Positions 1 through 7,317 of a stretch of DNA of 20,457 nucleotides are shown here, piece by piece; the stretch's first letter is position 1; each line of letters opens with the position of its first letter. A program made the position numbers and the translations under genes. Source of the stretch: Lachnospiraceae bacterium (GTDB lineage Bacteria; Bacillota; Clostridia; Lachnospirales; Lachnospiraceae); the NCBI GenBank assembly GCA_016293925.1, contig JAEDCX010000042.1, positions 1 through 20,457 on the forward strand. Reading direction: 5' to 3'. The notes under the pieces are model-generated. The model did no database searches. It had not been told where the DNA came from and saw nothing but the letters and a program-made list of their open reading frames with translations.

Positions 1-1800
1 ATCTTCGCAGGCAGGCTCGGACTCTTCCATGTCTTCCTCAACAGCTTCCGACTCTTCCTCTGCTGCATCACCACTCGGCTCGTCATCCTCTATCTCAGCG
101 ATCTCCTCCACCGGCGGGAGTTCCTCTCCGATATCAGATTCTTCCATATCAGACTCTTCGCTATCAGATTCTTCCATATCAGGCACTTCGACATCAGCAT
201 CTTCCATCCGGATCTGCTTCTCAGCCGGCTCTGCCCCTCCGTCAAGGGTCTCCTTCTCGGCTTCCCCCACATTCTCCAGCGGTTCTGCCTGCTCGAATTC
301 CACATTGGTCACAATACCGCCGTGAATCTCTTCCGGCTCTTCAGCGATAATCTCTTCCTCCCCGAGACCTTCCTGTCTGCGGCGTTCCGCTTCCCGGGCA
401 ATCTCCGCATCCGCTACAGCTTCCATCTCCTGCAGCGTTGTGTGACTGTTCAGGGCGTCAAATTCGGAGATCACACAATAGGCTTCTTTTTTCAGGCGCT
501 GGGACAACTTCTCTGCTCGTTTTGCTTCCAGATCCTGTTTCACTTTTTCCCACTCCGCCAGAATATCGTCGAAATTCAACTGACCGGTGATCTGCTTCTC
601 CACAATGTCATTGTCAGGAATAACCATGGTGATCTGTCCGTCGTATTCCTGGGATAATTTGTCGGCAAGCTGCTTCGGCACCTCATCCTGCTGACACCGG
701 CTCTGATCGATTGCTTCCTGAATCGCTCTGTTTGCTTCCTCCATTACATCCTCTTCATTGGATACAATGGCACTGTGACGAGGCTCTTCCTCGTCTTCGT
801 GTTCCTGCTCTCCCGCCGGAAACCGAATCTCCTGCATATCGCTGTCCGGTTTCACTTCAGGAAGCTTCTCGCTCTCCATGAACTCGGAAATCACCTGTCT
901 CTCAATGGTATCAAACGTAGGCTGGTTGTCGTCCTCCTGCGGAAGAAAACCGGTTTCAGGCTTTGCACCCGCATTCTCATCCGCCAGGATATCTTTCATG
1001 CTCTTGGCGATCTCCTGCTGGATATCGATCGTATTAAACTTATTGGTGGCATCATACGTCTTTACCTGTATATTTACATCCTGATAAGGAATCGTCTTCG
1101 TATCTCCGCCAACTTCATCAGAAGTATCCTGAACGCGCTGTGCCACGCCGGCAAAATCGTCTTCATGGTGCTGCATCACCTGGCGGATTCTGTCACGGTT
1201 TCGATATTTATCCTCCTGGGCAGGAGTCAGTGTCTCGTGCAGCATCTTCAATTCCAACGCTTTGGTAACGTATTTGCCGTTGCCAAACCACAATACTATC
1301 TCGTCACATTCTTCCACACATTTACTGATACTGCCCGCCTTATGGTACAGAAAAGCGAGCTCATAGCACCACTTTTCCCTTCTCTCATGGCTCTTGAACT
1401 CTTCCAAAACCCGGATTCTCTCTTCCAGGCTTACATTCTGCGCTTCATAAATCTTGTATCGTAAAATATATCTCCCGGTATCTTCCGGTGCGATCCGAAC
1501 AAACTCCTTGTAATACTCAACTGCCTGCAGGAAATCATCTAACTTGAGGGACAACTCACACAGGGAGTAAACAATCGTTCTACCCTCCGGATATCTCTCA
1601 TACGCCAGCAGAAGGACATCCCTGCTCTTCTCATACTGTTTATTGATCTTATATAAATCACTGACTGTTGTGAGCATCACAACGCTCTTCACTCTGGACC
1701 AGTCAATGGTATCTGCTATCAACATCGCCTCAGAATATTCCTTGCTTTCGATCAAGGATTTGATCTCCTGAGCCCTCTGCTTATACTCGTATTTATCCAA
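1..1800 (-). CDS. TPR-like protein with long acidic tail, partial (C-terminus outside window)
   Basis: An open frame of 600 codons runs leftward from 1800 to the window edge with no stop, so the C-terminus is missing. The start is chosen as TTG at 1798-1800 because an AGGGGTGG ribosome site lies five bases upstream; an in-frame GTG nine bases earlier overlaps that site and is less likely. Residues 1-200 are helical with TPR-like spacing (for example around YKEFVRIAPEDTGRYILRY), suggesting a protein-interaction scaffold. From about residue 200 on the sequence becomes charged, glutamate-rich and probably disordered, with a run of degenerate five-residue repeats at residues 532-556. No signal peptide or membrane segment is seen, so a cytoplasmic location is likely. 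It follows rsmA but has its own promoter. I do not recognise a named family; what lies beyond the edge (another domain, or the end) cannot be seen. The existence of the gene is well supported, the function is not. Confidence 0.85.
   Translation of the reverse strand, partial: MDKYEYKQRAQEIKSLIESKEYSEAMLIADTIDWSRVKSVVMLTTVSDLYKINKQYEKSRDVLLLAYERYPEGRTIVYSLCELSLKLDDFLQAVEYYKEFVRIAPEDTGRYILRYKIYEAQNVSLEERIRVLEEFKSHERREKWCYELAFLYHKAGSISKCVEECDEIVLWFGNGKYVTKALELKMLHETLTPAQEDKYRNRDRIRQVMQHHEDDFAGVAQRVQDTSDEVGGDTKTIPYQDVNIQVKTYDATNKFNTIDIQQEIAKSMKDILADENAGAKPETGFLPQEDDNQPTFDTIERQVISEFMESEKLPEVKPDSDMQEIRFPAGEQEHEDEEEPRHSAIVSNEEDVMEEANRAIQEAIDQSRCQQDEVPKQLADKLSQEYDGQITMVIPDNDIVEKQITGQLNFDDILAEWEKVKQDLEAKRAEKLSQRLKKEAYCVISEFDALNSHTTLQEMEAVADAEIAREAERRRQEGLGEEEIIAEEPEEIHGGIVTNVEFEQAEPLENVGEAEKETLDGGAEPAEKQIRMEDADVEVPDMEESDSEESDMEESDIGEELPPVEEIAEIEDDEPSGDAAEEESEAVEEDMEESEPACED
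133..207 (-). repeat. Five tandem 15-bp units inside the acidic tail
   Basis: Five back-to-back 15-base units occupy this stretch on the plus strand: ATCAGATTCTTCCAT, ATCAGACTCTTCGCT, ATCAGATTCTTCCAT, ATCAGGCACTTCGAC, ATCAGCATCTTCCAT. Units 1 and 3 are identical. The period is a multiple of three and in frame, so read on the minus strand they encode MEDAD, VEVPD, MEESD, SEESD and MEESD. Copy number could change without a frameshift. Confidence 0.9.
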
Positions 1801-1838
1801 GGTGTCCACCCCTTTTTCTTGTTGCTTTGGATTAAACA

Positions 1839-1858
1839 ATACACTAAATCTAGTGTAT
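1839..1858. promoter_or_regulatory. Perfect palindrome, probable operator over the -10 of the TPR gene
   Basis: ATACACTA and TAGTGTAT are exact inverted copies separated by AATC. The right arm covers the -10 element of the minus-strand promoter at 1852-1880, which is the classic position for a repressor site. It could instead be a short RNA hairpin, but no T-run follows on either strand, so a terminator is unlikely. Confidence 0.55.
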
Positions 1859-1880
1859 CATAGGAAATATACGATGTCAA
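1852..1880 (-). promoter_or_regulatory. Sigma-A type promoter for the TPR gene
   Basis: On the minus strand a perfect -35 TTGACA (1875-1880) is followed by a 17-base spacer and TACACT (1852-1857, 4 of 6 matches to TATAAT). Transcription would begin about 45 bases before the TTG start at 1800. The promoter lies between the rsmA stop and the TPR gene, so this gene need not depend on rsmA transcription. Confidence 0.6.
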
Positions 1881-1888
1881 AAAGAATA

Positions 1889-2749
1889 TCACCTCATGAG
1901 GCAATCCGCCAATGCCGCAAACTGCTCCAGCGTCAGCGCCTCCCCCCGGATATTCTCTGCCAGTCCCAGTCTGCCCAATGCCTCCTGCACATGCTCCCTG
2001 GTAATACCACAGATACCGGCATTTCCAATACTGTTTGCCAGTGTTTTTCTCCTCTGATTGAACGCCGCCCGAATCAGCCGGAACATCCATTTCTCATCCT
2101 TCACCTGCACCGGCGGATTGGAATAACGCACCAACCTGATCACCGCACTTCCAACATTTGGTCTGGGCATAAAGCAAGTCGCAGGAACATACATGAGGAC
2201 CTCCGGACTGGCATAGAACTGCACCGCCAGTGACAGCGCACCGTAGTCTTTGGTTCCGGGTCCCACCTGCATACGGTCAGCCACCTCCCGCTGCACCATG
2301 ATCGTGATGGAATCCAGAGGCACTCCGCTCTCAAACAGCCCCATGATAATCGGCGTAGTAATATAATACGGCAGATTCGCCACCACTTTAATGGGACGTC
2401 CGTTATTTTTCGTCTGAACCAACCGGTTCACGTCTACCTTCAAAATGTCATCGTTGATCACTGTCACATTGTCGTATCCGGACAGTGTATCCTGCAGGAT
2501 GGGAATCAACGCCTTGTCAATCTCCACCGCAATCACTTCTCTTGCGTGCTCTGCCAGATACTGGGTCATGGTTCCGATACCGGGACCAATCTCCAATACG
2601 CAGTCCTCCCCGGTCACTCCTGCACCGGCTACGATTTTCTCCAGAATATTCGCGTCAATCAGGAAATTCTGTCCGAACCTCTTCTGAAATACGAAATGAT
2701 AACGCTCCAATACCTCAATTGTTTTACCCGGATTACCAAGATATGCCAT
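1889..2749 (-). CDS. rsmA: 16S rRNA (adenine(1518)-N(6)/adenine(1519)-N(6))-dimethyltransferase RsmA (KsgA)
   Basis: This 286-residue protein is the universally conserved SAM-dependent enzyme that dimethylates two adjacent adenosines near the 3' end of 16S rRNA late in 30S assembly; loss gives kasugamycin resistance. Visible motifs are GQNFL (26-30), the SAM-binding EIGPGIGT (53-60), the acidic VEID end of motif II (75-78), the catalytic NLPYYI (125-130) and the C-terminal FNQRRKTL RNA-binding segment. The length is normal for Clostridia. The ATG is supported by a GAGGTG/AGAGG ribosome site that overlaps the last codons of tatD, and only three bases separate the two genes, so translation is probably coupled. 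The tatD-rsmA pairing is common in Firmicutes, often with rnmV between them; rnmV is absent here. Confidence 0.98.
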   Translation of the reverse strand: MAYLGNPGKTIEVLERYHFVFQKRFGQNFLIDANILEKIVAGAGVTGEDCVLEIGPGIGTMTQYLAEHAREVIAVEIDKALIPILQDTLSGYDNVTVINDDILKVDVNRLVQTKNNGRPIKVVANLPYYITTPIIMGLFESGVPLDSITIMVQREVADRMQVGPGTKDYGALSLAVQFYASPEVLMYVPATCFMPRPNVGSAVIRLVRYSNPPVQVKDEKWMFRLIRAAFNQRRKTLANSIGNAGICGITREHVQEALGRLGLAENIRGEALTLEQFAALADCLMR

Positions 2750-2752
2750 CCT

Positions 2753-3532
2753 CTACACCTCACGAAACGGCAGCCTGTATAGTCTGCACGCATTTTCATA
2801 CGCCGTCCGGCGCACGTCTTCTTCCGTAATTCCCTTGATCTGTGCAATGGTACTGACCACCATAGAAATATTGCGGGAATCATTTCTCTTCCCTCTGTCA
2901 GGACTCAGATAAGGGCTATCCGTCTCCAAAACCAGACGATCCAGCGGAATCTCTTCCACTGCTTCTTTTACTTTTCTGGCGTTTTTGAAGGTTACCACAC
3001 CGCCGATTCCGATGTAAAATCCCATCTTCAGGAAAAGAGCAGCCATCTCCTTCGAATAGGAAAAACAGTGAATTACGCCGCCGATCTCCTCCGCATGTTC
3101 TTCCTTCATCAATTCATAGGTATCACCGGCGGCATCCCTGGAATGGATAATCACAGGAAGTTTCTGTTCCCGTGCCAGATTCAGCTGCCTGCGAAACCAC
3201 AGTTTCTGCACATCATGCTCCGCATTGTCCCAATAATAATCCAGACCAATCTCCCCGACAGCCACAATCCGTTCCTCATGGACATGTGCCGCAATCCAAT
3301 CGAGATCCTCTCCGGTCATGGAACCCACTTCATCCGGATGCACCCCCAGAGCACCGTACAGATCCTGAAATTGTTCCACCAGTTTCAGGGTATCCCTGCA
3401 TCCCTGCATGCTGGCACCCACATTGACAATATGCGCCACGCCCTGCTCTCTCATGTGCCCGAGCAGTTCCTCTCTGTCCTCATCAAAAGCCGCATCATCA
3501 TAATGGGCATGGGTATCAAAAATCGGTGTCAT
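2753..3532 (-). CDS. TatD family metal-dependent deoxyribonuclease/hydrolase
   Basis: This 259-residue protein has the complete TatD signature of the amidohydrolase-like TIM barrel. The N-terminal DTHAH provides the HxH metal pair (H8, H10), GEIGLDYYW provides the metal-bridging glutamate, HSRDA and HCFS provide further metal histidines, and ETDSPYLSP near the C-terminus provides the last aspartate. Family members are Mg-dependent 3'-5' exonucleases linked to DNA repair or turnover, although many remain untested. The length is standard. The ATG follows GGAGCGGAGAG at good spacing. It is the first gene of a two-gene unit with rsmA and is divergent from the tRNA-Lys gene; its own promoter is not clear in the AT-rich gap. 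Confidence 0.96.
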   Translation of the reverse strand: MTPIFDTHAHYDDAAFDEDREELLGHMREQGVAHIVNVGASMQGCRDTLKLVEQFQDLYGALGVHPDEVGSMTGEDLDWIAAHVHEERIVAVGEIGLDYYWDNAEHDVQKLWFRRQLNLAREQKLPVIIHSRDAAGDTYELMKEEHAEEIGGVIHCFSYSKEMAALFLKMGFYIGIGGVVTFKNARKVKEAVEEIPLDRLVLETDSPYLSPDRGKRNDSRNISMVVSTIAQIKGITEEDVRRTAYENACRLYRLPFREV

Positions 3533-3629
3533 TTTCTCTCCGCTCCACCAGTAATTTTACAAAAATAATACACAAAACACCCTATTCTCCGCTGTTTTGC
3601 GTAATTTATAAAAAAAATAGAAAAAGTAC

Positions 3630-3658
3630 TTGCAAACTAAATAACATTATAATATAAT
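3630..3658 (+). promoter_or_regulatory. Strong promoter of tRNA-Lys
   Basis: TTGCAA (3630-3635), a 17-base spacer and a perfect TATAAT (3653-3658) precede the tRNA by about 45 bases. A-tracts at 3611-3625 immediately upstream resemble an UP element, typical of stable-RNA promoters. Confidence 0.85.
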
Positions 3659-3702
3659 CAATCTTGCGTTGTAAAGGAAAACAGTTTTGCGCGACAAAAT
3701 AT

Positions 3703-3775
3703 GCACCGCTAGCTCAGTTGGTAGAGCACCTGACTCTTAATCAGGGTGTCCAGGGTTCGAGCCCCTGGCGGTGCA
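3703..3775 (+). tRNA. tRNA-Lys (anticodon CTT)
   Basis: The 73-base sequence folds into a standard cloverleaf: acceptor GCACCGC pairs with GCGGTGC, the D-arm is GCTC-AGTTGGTA-GAGC, the anticodon arm is CCTGA-CTCTTAA-TCAGG with CTT at positions 34-36, and the T-arm is CAGGG-TTCGAGC-CCCTG. The discriminator base is A. The CCA end is not encoded (CTT follows), so it must be added by nucleotidyltransferase. It reads AAG lysine codons. It stands alone rather than in a tRNA cluster. Confidence 0.98.
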
Positions 3776-3780
3776 CTTTG

Positions 3781-3828
3781 AAGGACTGATTTTGGAGACT
3801 TAAGAGCTCTGGGGTCGGTTCTTTTTTT
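3781..3828 (+). terminator. Terminator after tRNA-Lys
   Basis: AAGGACTGA (3781-3789) can pair with TCGGTTCTT (3815-3823) over nine positions, two of them G-U. A loop of about 25 bases contains the self-complementary AGAGCTCT. The stem runs into seven T residues (3822-3828). The long loop makes it weaker than a textbook terminator. Confidence 0.6.
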
Positions 3829-3951
3829 GTCTCCTGCTTTGCAAAATGATTATCCCTGTATCATAAAGCGACCTTTACTCAAAATATCAAGAAAAAGAAA
3901 CCGTGGACTGATATAGTAAGATTACGATATCGCATAAAGGGAGAATGAGGC

Positions 3952-4758
3952 ATGGAGAATCTGTTACTGATCACAAGGGCTTTAGCATTGATTGAGGATA
4001 CTCTTACAGAAGATGTTAAAACCGATGATATCGCCAGAGAACTGTATTGCTCCAAATCTTCCATTGAAAAGCTTTTCAGATATGTAACGAACATGAGTAT
4101 CAGGGATTACTATATCCGGAGGCGGATGAGTAAGGCGGCCAAAGACATTGTTTCCTGTCCTGATGTTTCATTCCTGGATCTTGCCGTGAAATACGGCTAC
4201 AGCAGCAATGAAGCATTTACGAGAGCATTTAAGAATGTGTGGCACGTCAATCCCTCCGAATATCGGAAGAATCCCATGCGTTTTGAATTGTTCCCGGCAT
4301 TCAGACTGGAGCCGGAATTGATGGAGGACGAGAATATGAACAGCAAAAAGAAAGTAGATATCAGTGAATTGTACGATTACATCAAGGAAAGACGGAATTG
4401 CTATTTTGTCGGGGTGGATATCAAGAGCCTGATCCCGATCAACGAGATCTCCCACGAGGCCGGTGATATTGCGATACTGACAGCCTTAAACCGGCTTGCA
4501 GCGGCATCCGGGGAGGAAGATATCGTATTCCGGATCGGCGGAGATGAATTCGTCGCACTGACGAACTCCGGAGATAAGGAATATGCAGACAAAATCGTGA
4601 GTGAGATCCTGTCCCATAACGGTGAAACATTCCGGTATGGGGAAATGGATATTCCGCTTTCCCTTCACGTTACAAGCTACAAAATAGAATCCCGGAAAAT
4701 CCGGTATGCGGAGTTGTTTGCAAAACTGCAAAGTCAGCTGGACTGCGCAAAGGCATGA
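3952..4758 (+). CDS. AraC-type HTH regulator fused to a GGDEF-like domain
   Basis: This 268-residue cytoplasmic protein joins two domains seldom found together. Residues 7-108 are a full AraC/XylS double helix-turn-helix: first helix pair around DDIARELYCSKSSIEKLFR (25-43), second around LAVKYGYSSNEAFTRAFKN (77-95), then the PSEYRK end motif (101-106). Residues 148-268 match a compact GGDEF domain: D156 in VGVDIKSL at the metal site, N164 and D172 in INEISHEAGD at the guanine-binding positions, an intact GGDEF at 196-200, then a short strand-helix end resembling the family's ALYxAK tail. The usual GH before the GD is SH, and no RxxD inhibitory site was seen. The ATG follows GGGAG with eight bases between. 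AraC proteins normally carry the sensor at the N-terminus; here the order is reversed. Whether it makes or merely binds a nucleotide cannot be told. The next gene cassette downstream is a plausible but unproven target. Confidence 0.88.
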   Translation: MENLLLITRALALIEDTLTEDVKTDDIARELYCSKSSIEKLFRYVTNMSIRDYYIRRRMSKAAKDIVSCPDVSFLDLAVKYGYSSNEAFTRAFKNVWHVNPSEYRKNPMRFELFPAFRLEPELMEDENMNSKKKVDISELYDYIKERRNCYFVGVDIKSLIPINEISHEAGDIAILTALNRLAAASGEEDIVFRIGGDEFVALTNSGDKEYADKIVSEILSHNGETFRYGEMDIPLSLHVTSYKIESRKIRYAELFAKLQSQLDCAKA

Positions 4759-4765
4759 TTTCAAC

Positions 4766-4793
4766 ATGAAGGTGTTCGGCAGAGCACCTTCAT
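4766..4793 (+). terminator. Hairpin after the AraC-GGDEF gene, no T-run
   Basis: ATGAAGGTG (4766-4774) and CACCTTCAT (4785-4793) are perfect inverted copies around a ten-base loop, eight bases after the stop codon. The position suits a 3'-end hairpin, but no T-run follows on either strand, so it may stabilise the mRNA end or mark a weak terminator rather than a canonical one. Confidence 0.4.
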
Positions 4794-4871
4794 ATGATGG
4801 GATAACGTAGGCTGTGTAACCTGTAGTTCTTCCAGCAGATGGCATCCGCACCTTTCACTCCTTCGTATTGC

Positions 4872-4911
4872 CAATGATCTATGTGTAATATATAGGATAC
4901 ATAGGTCATTG
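4872..4911. repeat. 13-bp inverted repeat upstream of the acetyltransferase
   Basis: CAATGATCTATGT (4872-4884) and ACATAGGTCATTG (4899-4911) pair at 12 of 13 positions plus one G-U pair, around a 14-base AT-rich centre (GTAATATATAGGAT). No T-run follows. The centre contains a -10-like TATAGG, so the repeat could be an operator flanking a promoter or a structured leader. Confidence 0.55.
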
Positions 4912-5093
4912 TCTATGCGAAATGTGTGTAAAAGAGGGAAAACCTCTCATGACAGGCTATGCAAGTCCGGCGCAAATTGGTATGATGAATACGGAACCGT
5001 TGACTTCACATCCATTGGGAAGGCAGCATCGCAATTATGAAAGAGCATCTTATCCATCAATTCAAATTATTCTACAGCACCCGGGAGCAATCC

Positions 5094-6146
5094 ATGGACG
5101 GAAAACGATATACATGGCTGGATATGGCAAAAGGAATTGCCATTTTTCTCGTTGTTCTGGGGCATCTGGGGTATATTCCGATCACAGTGGGCAAATGGTT
5201 GTCCTCATTTCACCTACCCCTGTTTTTCGTTGTCTCCGGGATTCTGCTCTACATAAAACGGGATTCTGCTCTTCCGGTACGTTCTGTATTGGTCAGGACA
5301 GCCCGCGGAATCCTGGTTCCGTATCTCTGGTTCTCCCTGGGTTCCGTTGCCCTTTTGTTTGCAAGATTCCTCCTGCATACGGCAGAATGGCAGACGATCA
5401 TGGATGCGGCTCTTGCCGGCATTACATTCCAGGGATATTCCGTATTGTGGTTTCTGCCGGTTACTTTTGGGGCCGAGATAATCGTAATCCTCCTGGTCCG
5501 TAAGATCCATCCTGCCATTGCGGCAGGTATTCTGACCGTTGCTGCATTTGCAGTATTCTATCTGTATGGTTTGGTAAGCGGGACCGTAACAGGCTCTTCA
5601 ATGATCGCAATCTATCTGACAGGATATGTGCGTCTGCTCGGCAAGATTCTCATTGCAGCAGCATTCATGACCTATGCCTATCTTGTCGCCTCATGCATTA
5701 TGAAATCCCGCCGGAACGGTTTCTCCATCCGCCAGACAGGAATCGGTATCGCTCTGTTTGCCGTGAATATTTTCGCTGCCCCCCATCTCAGGATTCAGGA
5801 TCTGAACAATCTGGCTGTCGACTATCTGTCCGTCTATCTGGTACTGGGGATGACCGGCTCTGTAGGATTGATCCTGTTGTGCCGGAATTGCACCAACATT
5901 CCGCCGATTACTTTTTTCGGGCAGAATTCACTTATCATCATGTGCACACACATGAACTTCTATGTCATGTACTTTGCATCCCTCCTCGTTATGCGCTTTG
6001 GCAAAGTCATACCGGATGAGCGGAGCACTGCCTATGTACTGTTGACCATGCTGTTTACGTTTCTGCTGTCGATTCCGATGATTCTGTTTATTAACTGCTT
6101 TTTCCCCTTCGTTCTCGGCAGAAAATATCCCCGGAAACGATTATAA
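5094..6146 (+). CDS. Acyltransferase family membrane protein (fucose 4-O-acetylase-like)
   Basis: This integral membrane protein of about 350 residues has roughly ten hydrophobic segments and no periplasmic or catalytic soluble domain. The N-terminal TWLDMAKGIAIFLVVLGH matches the membrane acyltransferase (acyltransferase-3) family, with the KG and GH spacing seen in the fucose 4-O-acetylase-related branch; LPLFFVVSG follows as in the family. Such enzymes transfer acetyl groups to sugars of exported glycans or cell-wall polymers. An upstream ATG at 5037 gives 369 residues, but ATG 5094 is preferred because GGGAG stands six bases before it and the conserved motif begins immediately after. The acceptor substrate is unknown. 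The gene is 61 bases upstream of the lipoprotein gene on the same strand and may share its transcript. Confidence 0.88.
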   Translation: MDGKRYTWLDMAKGIAIFLVVLGHLGYIPITVGKWLSSFHLPLFFVVSGILLYIKRDSALPVRSVLVRTARGILVPYLWFSLGSVALLFARFLLHTAEWQTIMDAALAGITFQGYSVLWFLPVTFGAEIIVILLVRKIHPAIAAGILTVAAFAVFYLYGLVSGTVTGSSMIAIYLTGYVRLLGKILIAAAFMTYAYLVASCIMKSRRNGFSIRQTGIGIALFAVNIFAAPHLRIQDLNNLAVDYLSVYLVLGMTGSVGLILLCRNCTNIPPITFFGQNSLIIMCTHMNFYVMYFASLLVMRFGKVIPDERSTAYVLLTMLFTFLLSIPMILFINCFFPFVLGRKYPRKRL

Positions 6147-6207
6147 TACGCTTTGCCGCAACATGATCGGTTCCATAGATATATTCTGCCTCTGAAAGGA
6201 ATTTCTC

Positions 6208-7317
6208 ATGCGTAAAATCATCGTTTGTCTCACAACACTCTGTCTGCTCGTGCTCTGCACCGGTTGCAATGCAGGTAAAGCTGCCCCCGAACAGGATCCG
6301 GCCACCCCCCGCAAAGTCATTGTAGACTGCGATATGGGGTATATGAATGATGACGCCGTAGCCTTACTGTTCCTGTTGCAGGCAGACAAGCTGGGGTATA
6401 TTGACCTTGCCGGTATCTGCGTCAGTGGTGGGAATCAACCGGGTGCGGTGGCTGCGAATGCTACTCTTTTGCTGCTGGAAGAGACGCAGCGCACTGACAT
6501 ACCTGTTTGTATCGGAACGGACGAGCCTCTTATGGGTTTCAACGCAGAACGCGCCAACAGGGATTATGCCGGCGAAGTGTATGCCAGTCTTGCCAAAGGA
6601 ACCTACGTTACTCCGGATCATTATCACGATCTGGGGGATCTCTATCGTGAGAACTGGGGCTATTCCACTACAATGGCCCGGGAGATCAGTTCTTCCGAAT
6701 TTCTGGTTGAAATGGTCGATGCATATCCCGGCGAGATCACCGTTCTGTGCATCGGGCCTGCTACCAACATCGCGCTGGCCTGTCTGGCAGATGATTCTTT
6801 TGCCGCAAAAACCGCGGGCATCTTCTTTATGGGAGGTAAGATACGGTCCGGATCTGATTTCAACTGGCGGTACGATGCAGATGCAGTCAGGGTATGCTTG
6901 GAGAGTGCTTTCCCACAGATCCTGGTCTGCACCAGTGAGATCTCCGGTTCCATGGCAATTCCTTCCGCATGGATTGAGGATCTTGCCTCCAACGCCTCAG
7001 ATCCTGACGATCCCATTGTCGCTACGCTTGTAAATCACCAGTCGACAATCTGCTCCAACAAAAAGTTGTGGGATCTTGTCGTTCCGGCAGTGCTGCTCCG
7101 ACCCGATCTGATCGTGGACTCACAGGTAACAGAGATCTCCGTGGACACCGATGAGAATTCCTACGGAGTGATGCATGTGGGGGAAGGTTCCGCTTCCGCT
7201 ACCATTGTGTCCCGGGTATCCGGAGAACAAATCTATGCTTGGTTCCAATCCCTTTTCCGGGACGATGCAGAAACCATGCTCACACAATTAATTCAGAAAG
7301 GCGAGGATAGCTTATGA
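6208..7317 (+). CDS. Lipoprotein, inosine/uridine-preferring nucleoside hydrolase-like
   Basis: The 369-residue product starts with a lipoprotein signal peptide: charged MRK, a hydrophobic core and lipobox LCTGC with the acylated cysteine at residue 20, so it should be anchored outside the membrane. The rest is a nucleoside hydrolase fold. The Ca-binding cluster is D40, D42, D48, D49 in DCDMGYMNDDA; IGPATNIAL (182-190) and FNWRYDADA (218-226) match conserved family blocks. Relative to classic DTDPGIDDA enzymes there are two extra residues in the cluster, and the C-terminal HD motif is WD (W288, D289), as I recall for a secreted-type branch. It likely cleaves ribosides (nucleosides or a related compound) at the cell surface, but the substrate is not certain. 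The ATG follows AAGGA at good spacing. The stop overlaps the Nudix start, so the two are translationally coupled. Confidence 0.9.
   Translation: MRKIIVCLTTLCLLVLCTGCNAGKAAPEQDPATPRKVIVDCDMGYMNDDAVALLFLLQADKLGYIDLAGICVSGGNQPGAVAANATLLLLEETQRTDIPVCIGTDEPLMGFNAERANRDYAGEVYASLAKGTYVTPDHYHDLGDLYRENWGYSTTMAREISSSEFLVEMVDAYPGEITVLCIGPATNIALACLADDSFAAKTAGIFFMGGKIRSGSDFNWRYDADAVRVCLESAFPQILVCTSEISGSMAIPSAWIEDLASNASDPDDPIVATLVNHQSTICSNKKLWDLVVPAVLLRPDLIVDSQVTEISVDTDENSYGVMHVGEGSASATIVSRVSGEQIYAWFQSLFRDDAETMLTQLIQKGEDSL

Larger units (their letters stand above)
4759..5093 (+). other. Non-coding stretch with two inverted repeats
   Basis: No convincing gene lies in these 335 bases; the open frames crossing it lack a ribosome site or protein-like sequence. 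It holds an inverted repeat just after the regulator stop (4766-4793), a longer one at 4872-4911, and a weak promoter-like pair TTGCCA (4868-4873) / TATAGG (4891-4896) with a 17-base spacer that falls within the second repeat. The space probably contains the control region of the acetyltransferase-nucleoside hydrolase-Nudix genes. Confidence 0.5.

Noticed and set aside
133..207. Tandem units considered as a CRISPR or iteron array
   Set aside because: Units are contiguous with no spacers, are in frame with an open gene and encode acidic pentapeptides, so they are coding repeats.
775..1464. A 229-codon plus-strand open frame opposite the TPR gene
   Set aside because: It mirrors the codon pattern of the minus-strand gene, whose frame is open for 600 codons with a good start and promoter.
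4759..5093. Mobile element ends around the AraC-GGDEF gene and its inverted repeats
   Set aside because: No transposase or integrase, no target-site duplication and no matching outer repeats were found near the tRNA or in this gap.
4922..5503. A 193-codon plus-strand open frame overlapping the acetyltransferase start
   Set aside because: It overlaps the conserved acyltransferase motif in another frame, has no family-like sequence, and no proper ribosome site was seen.
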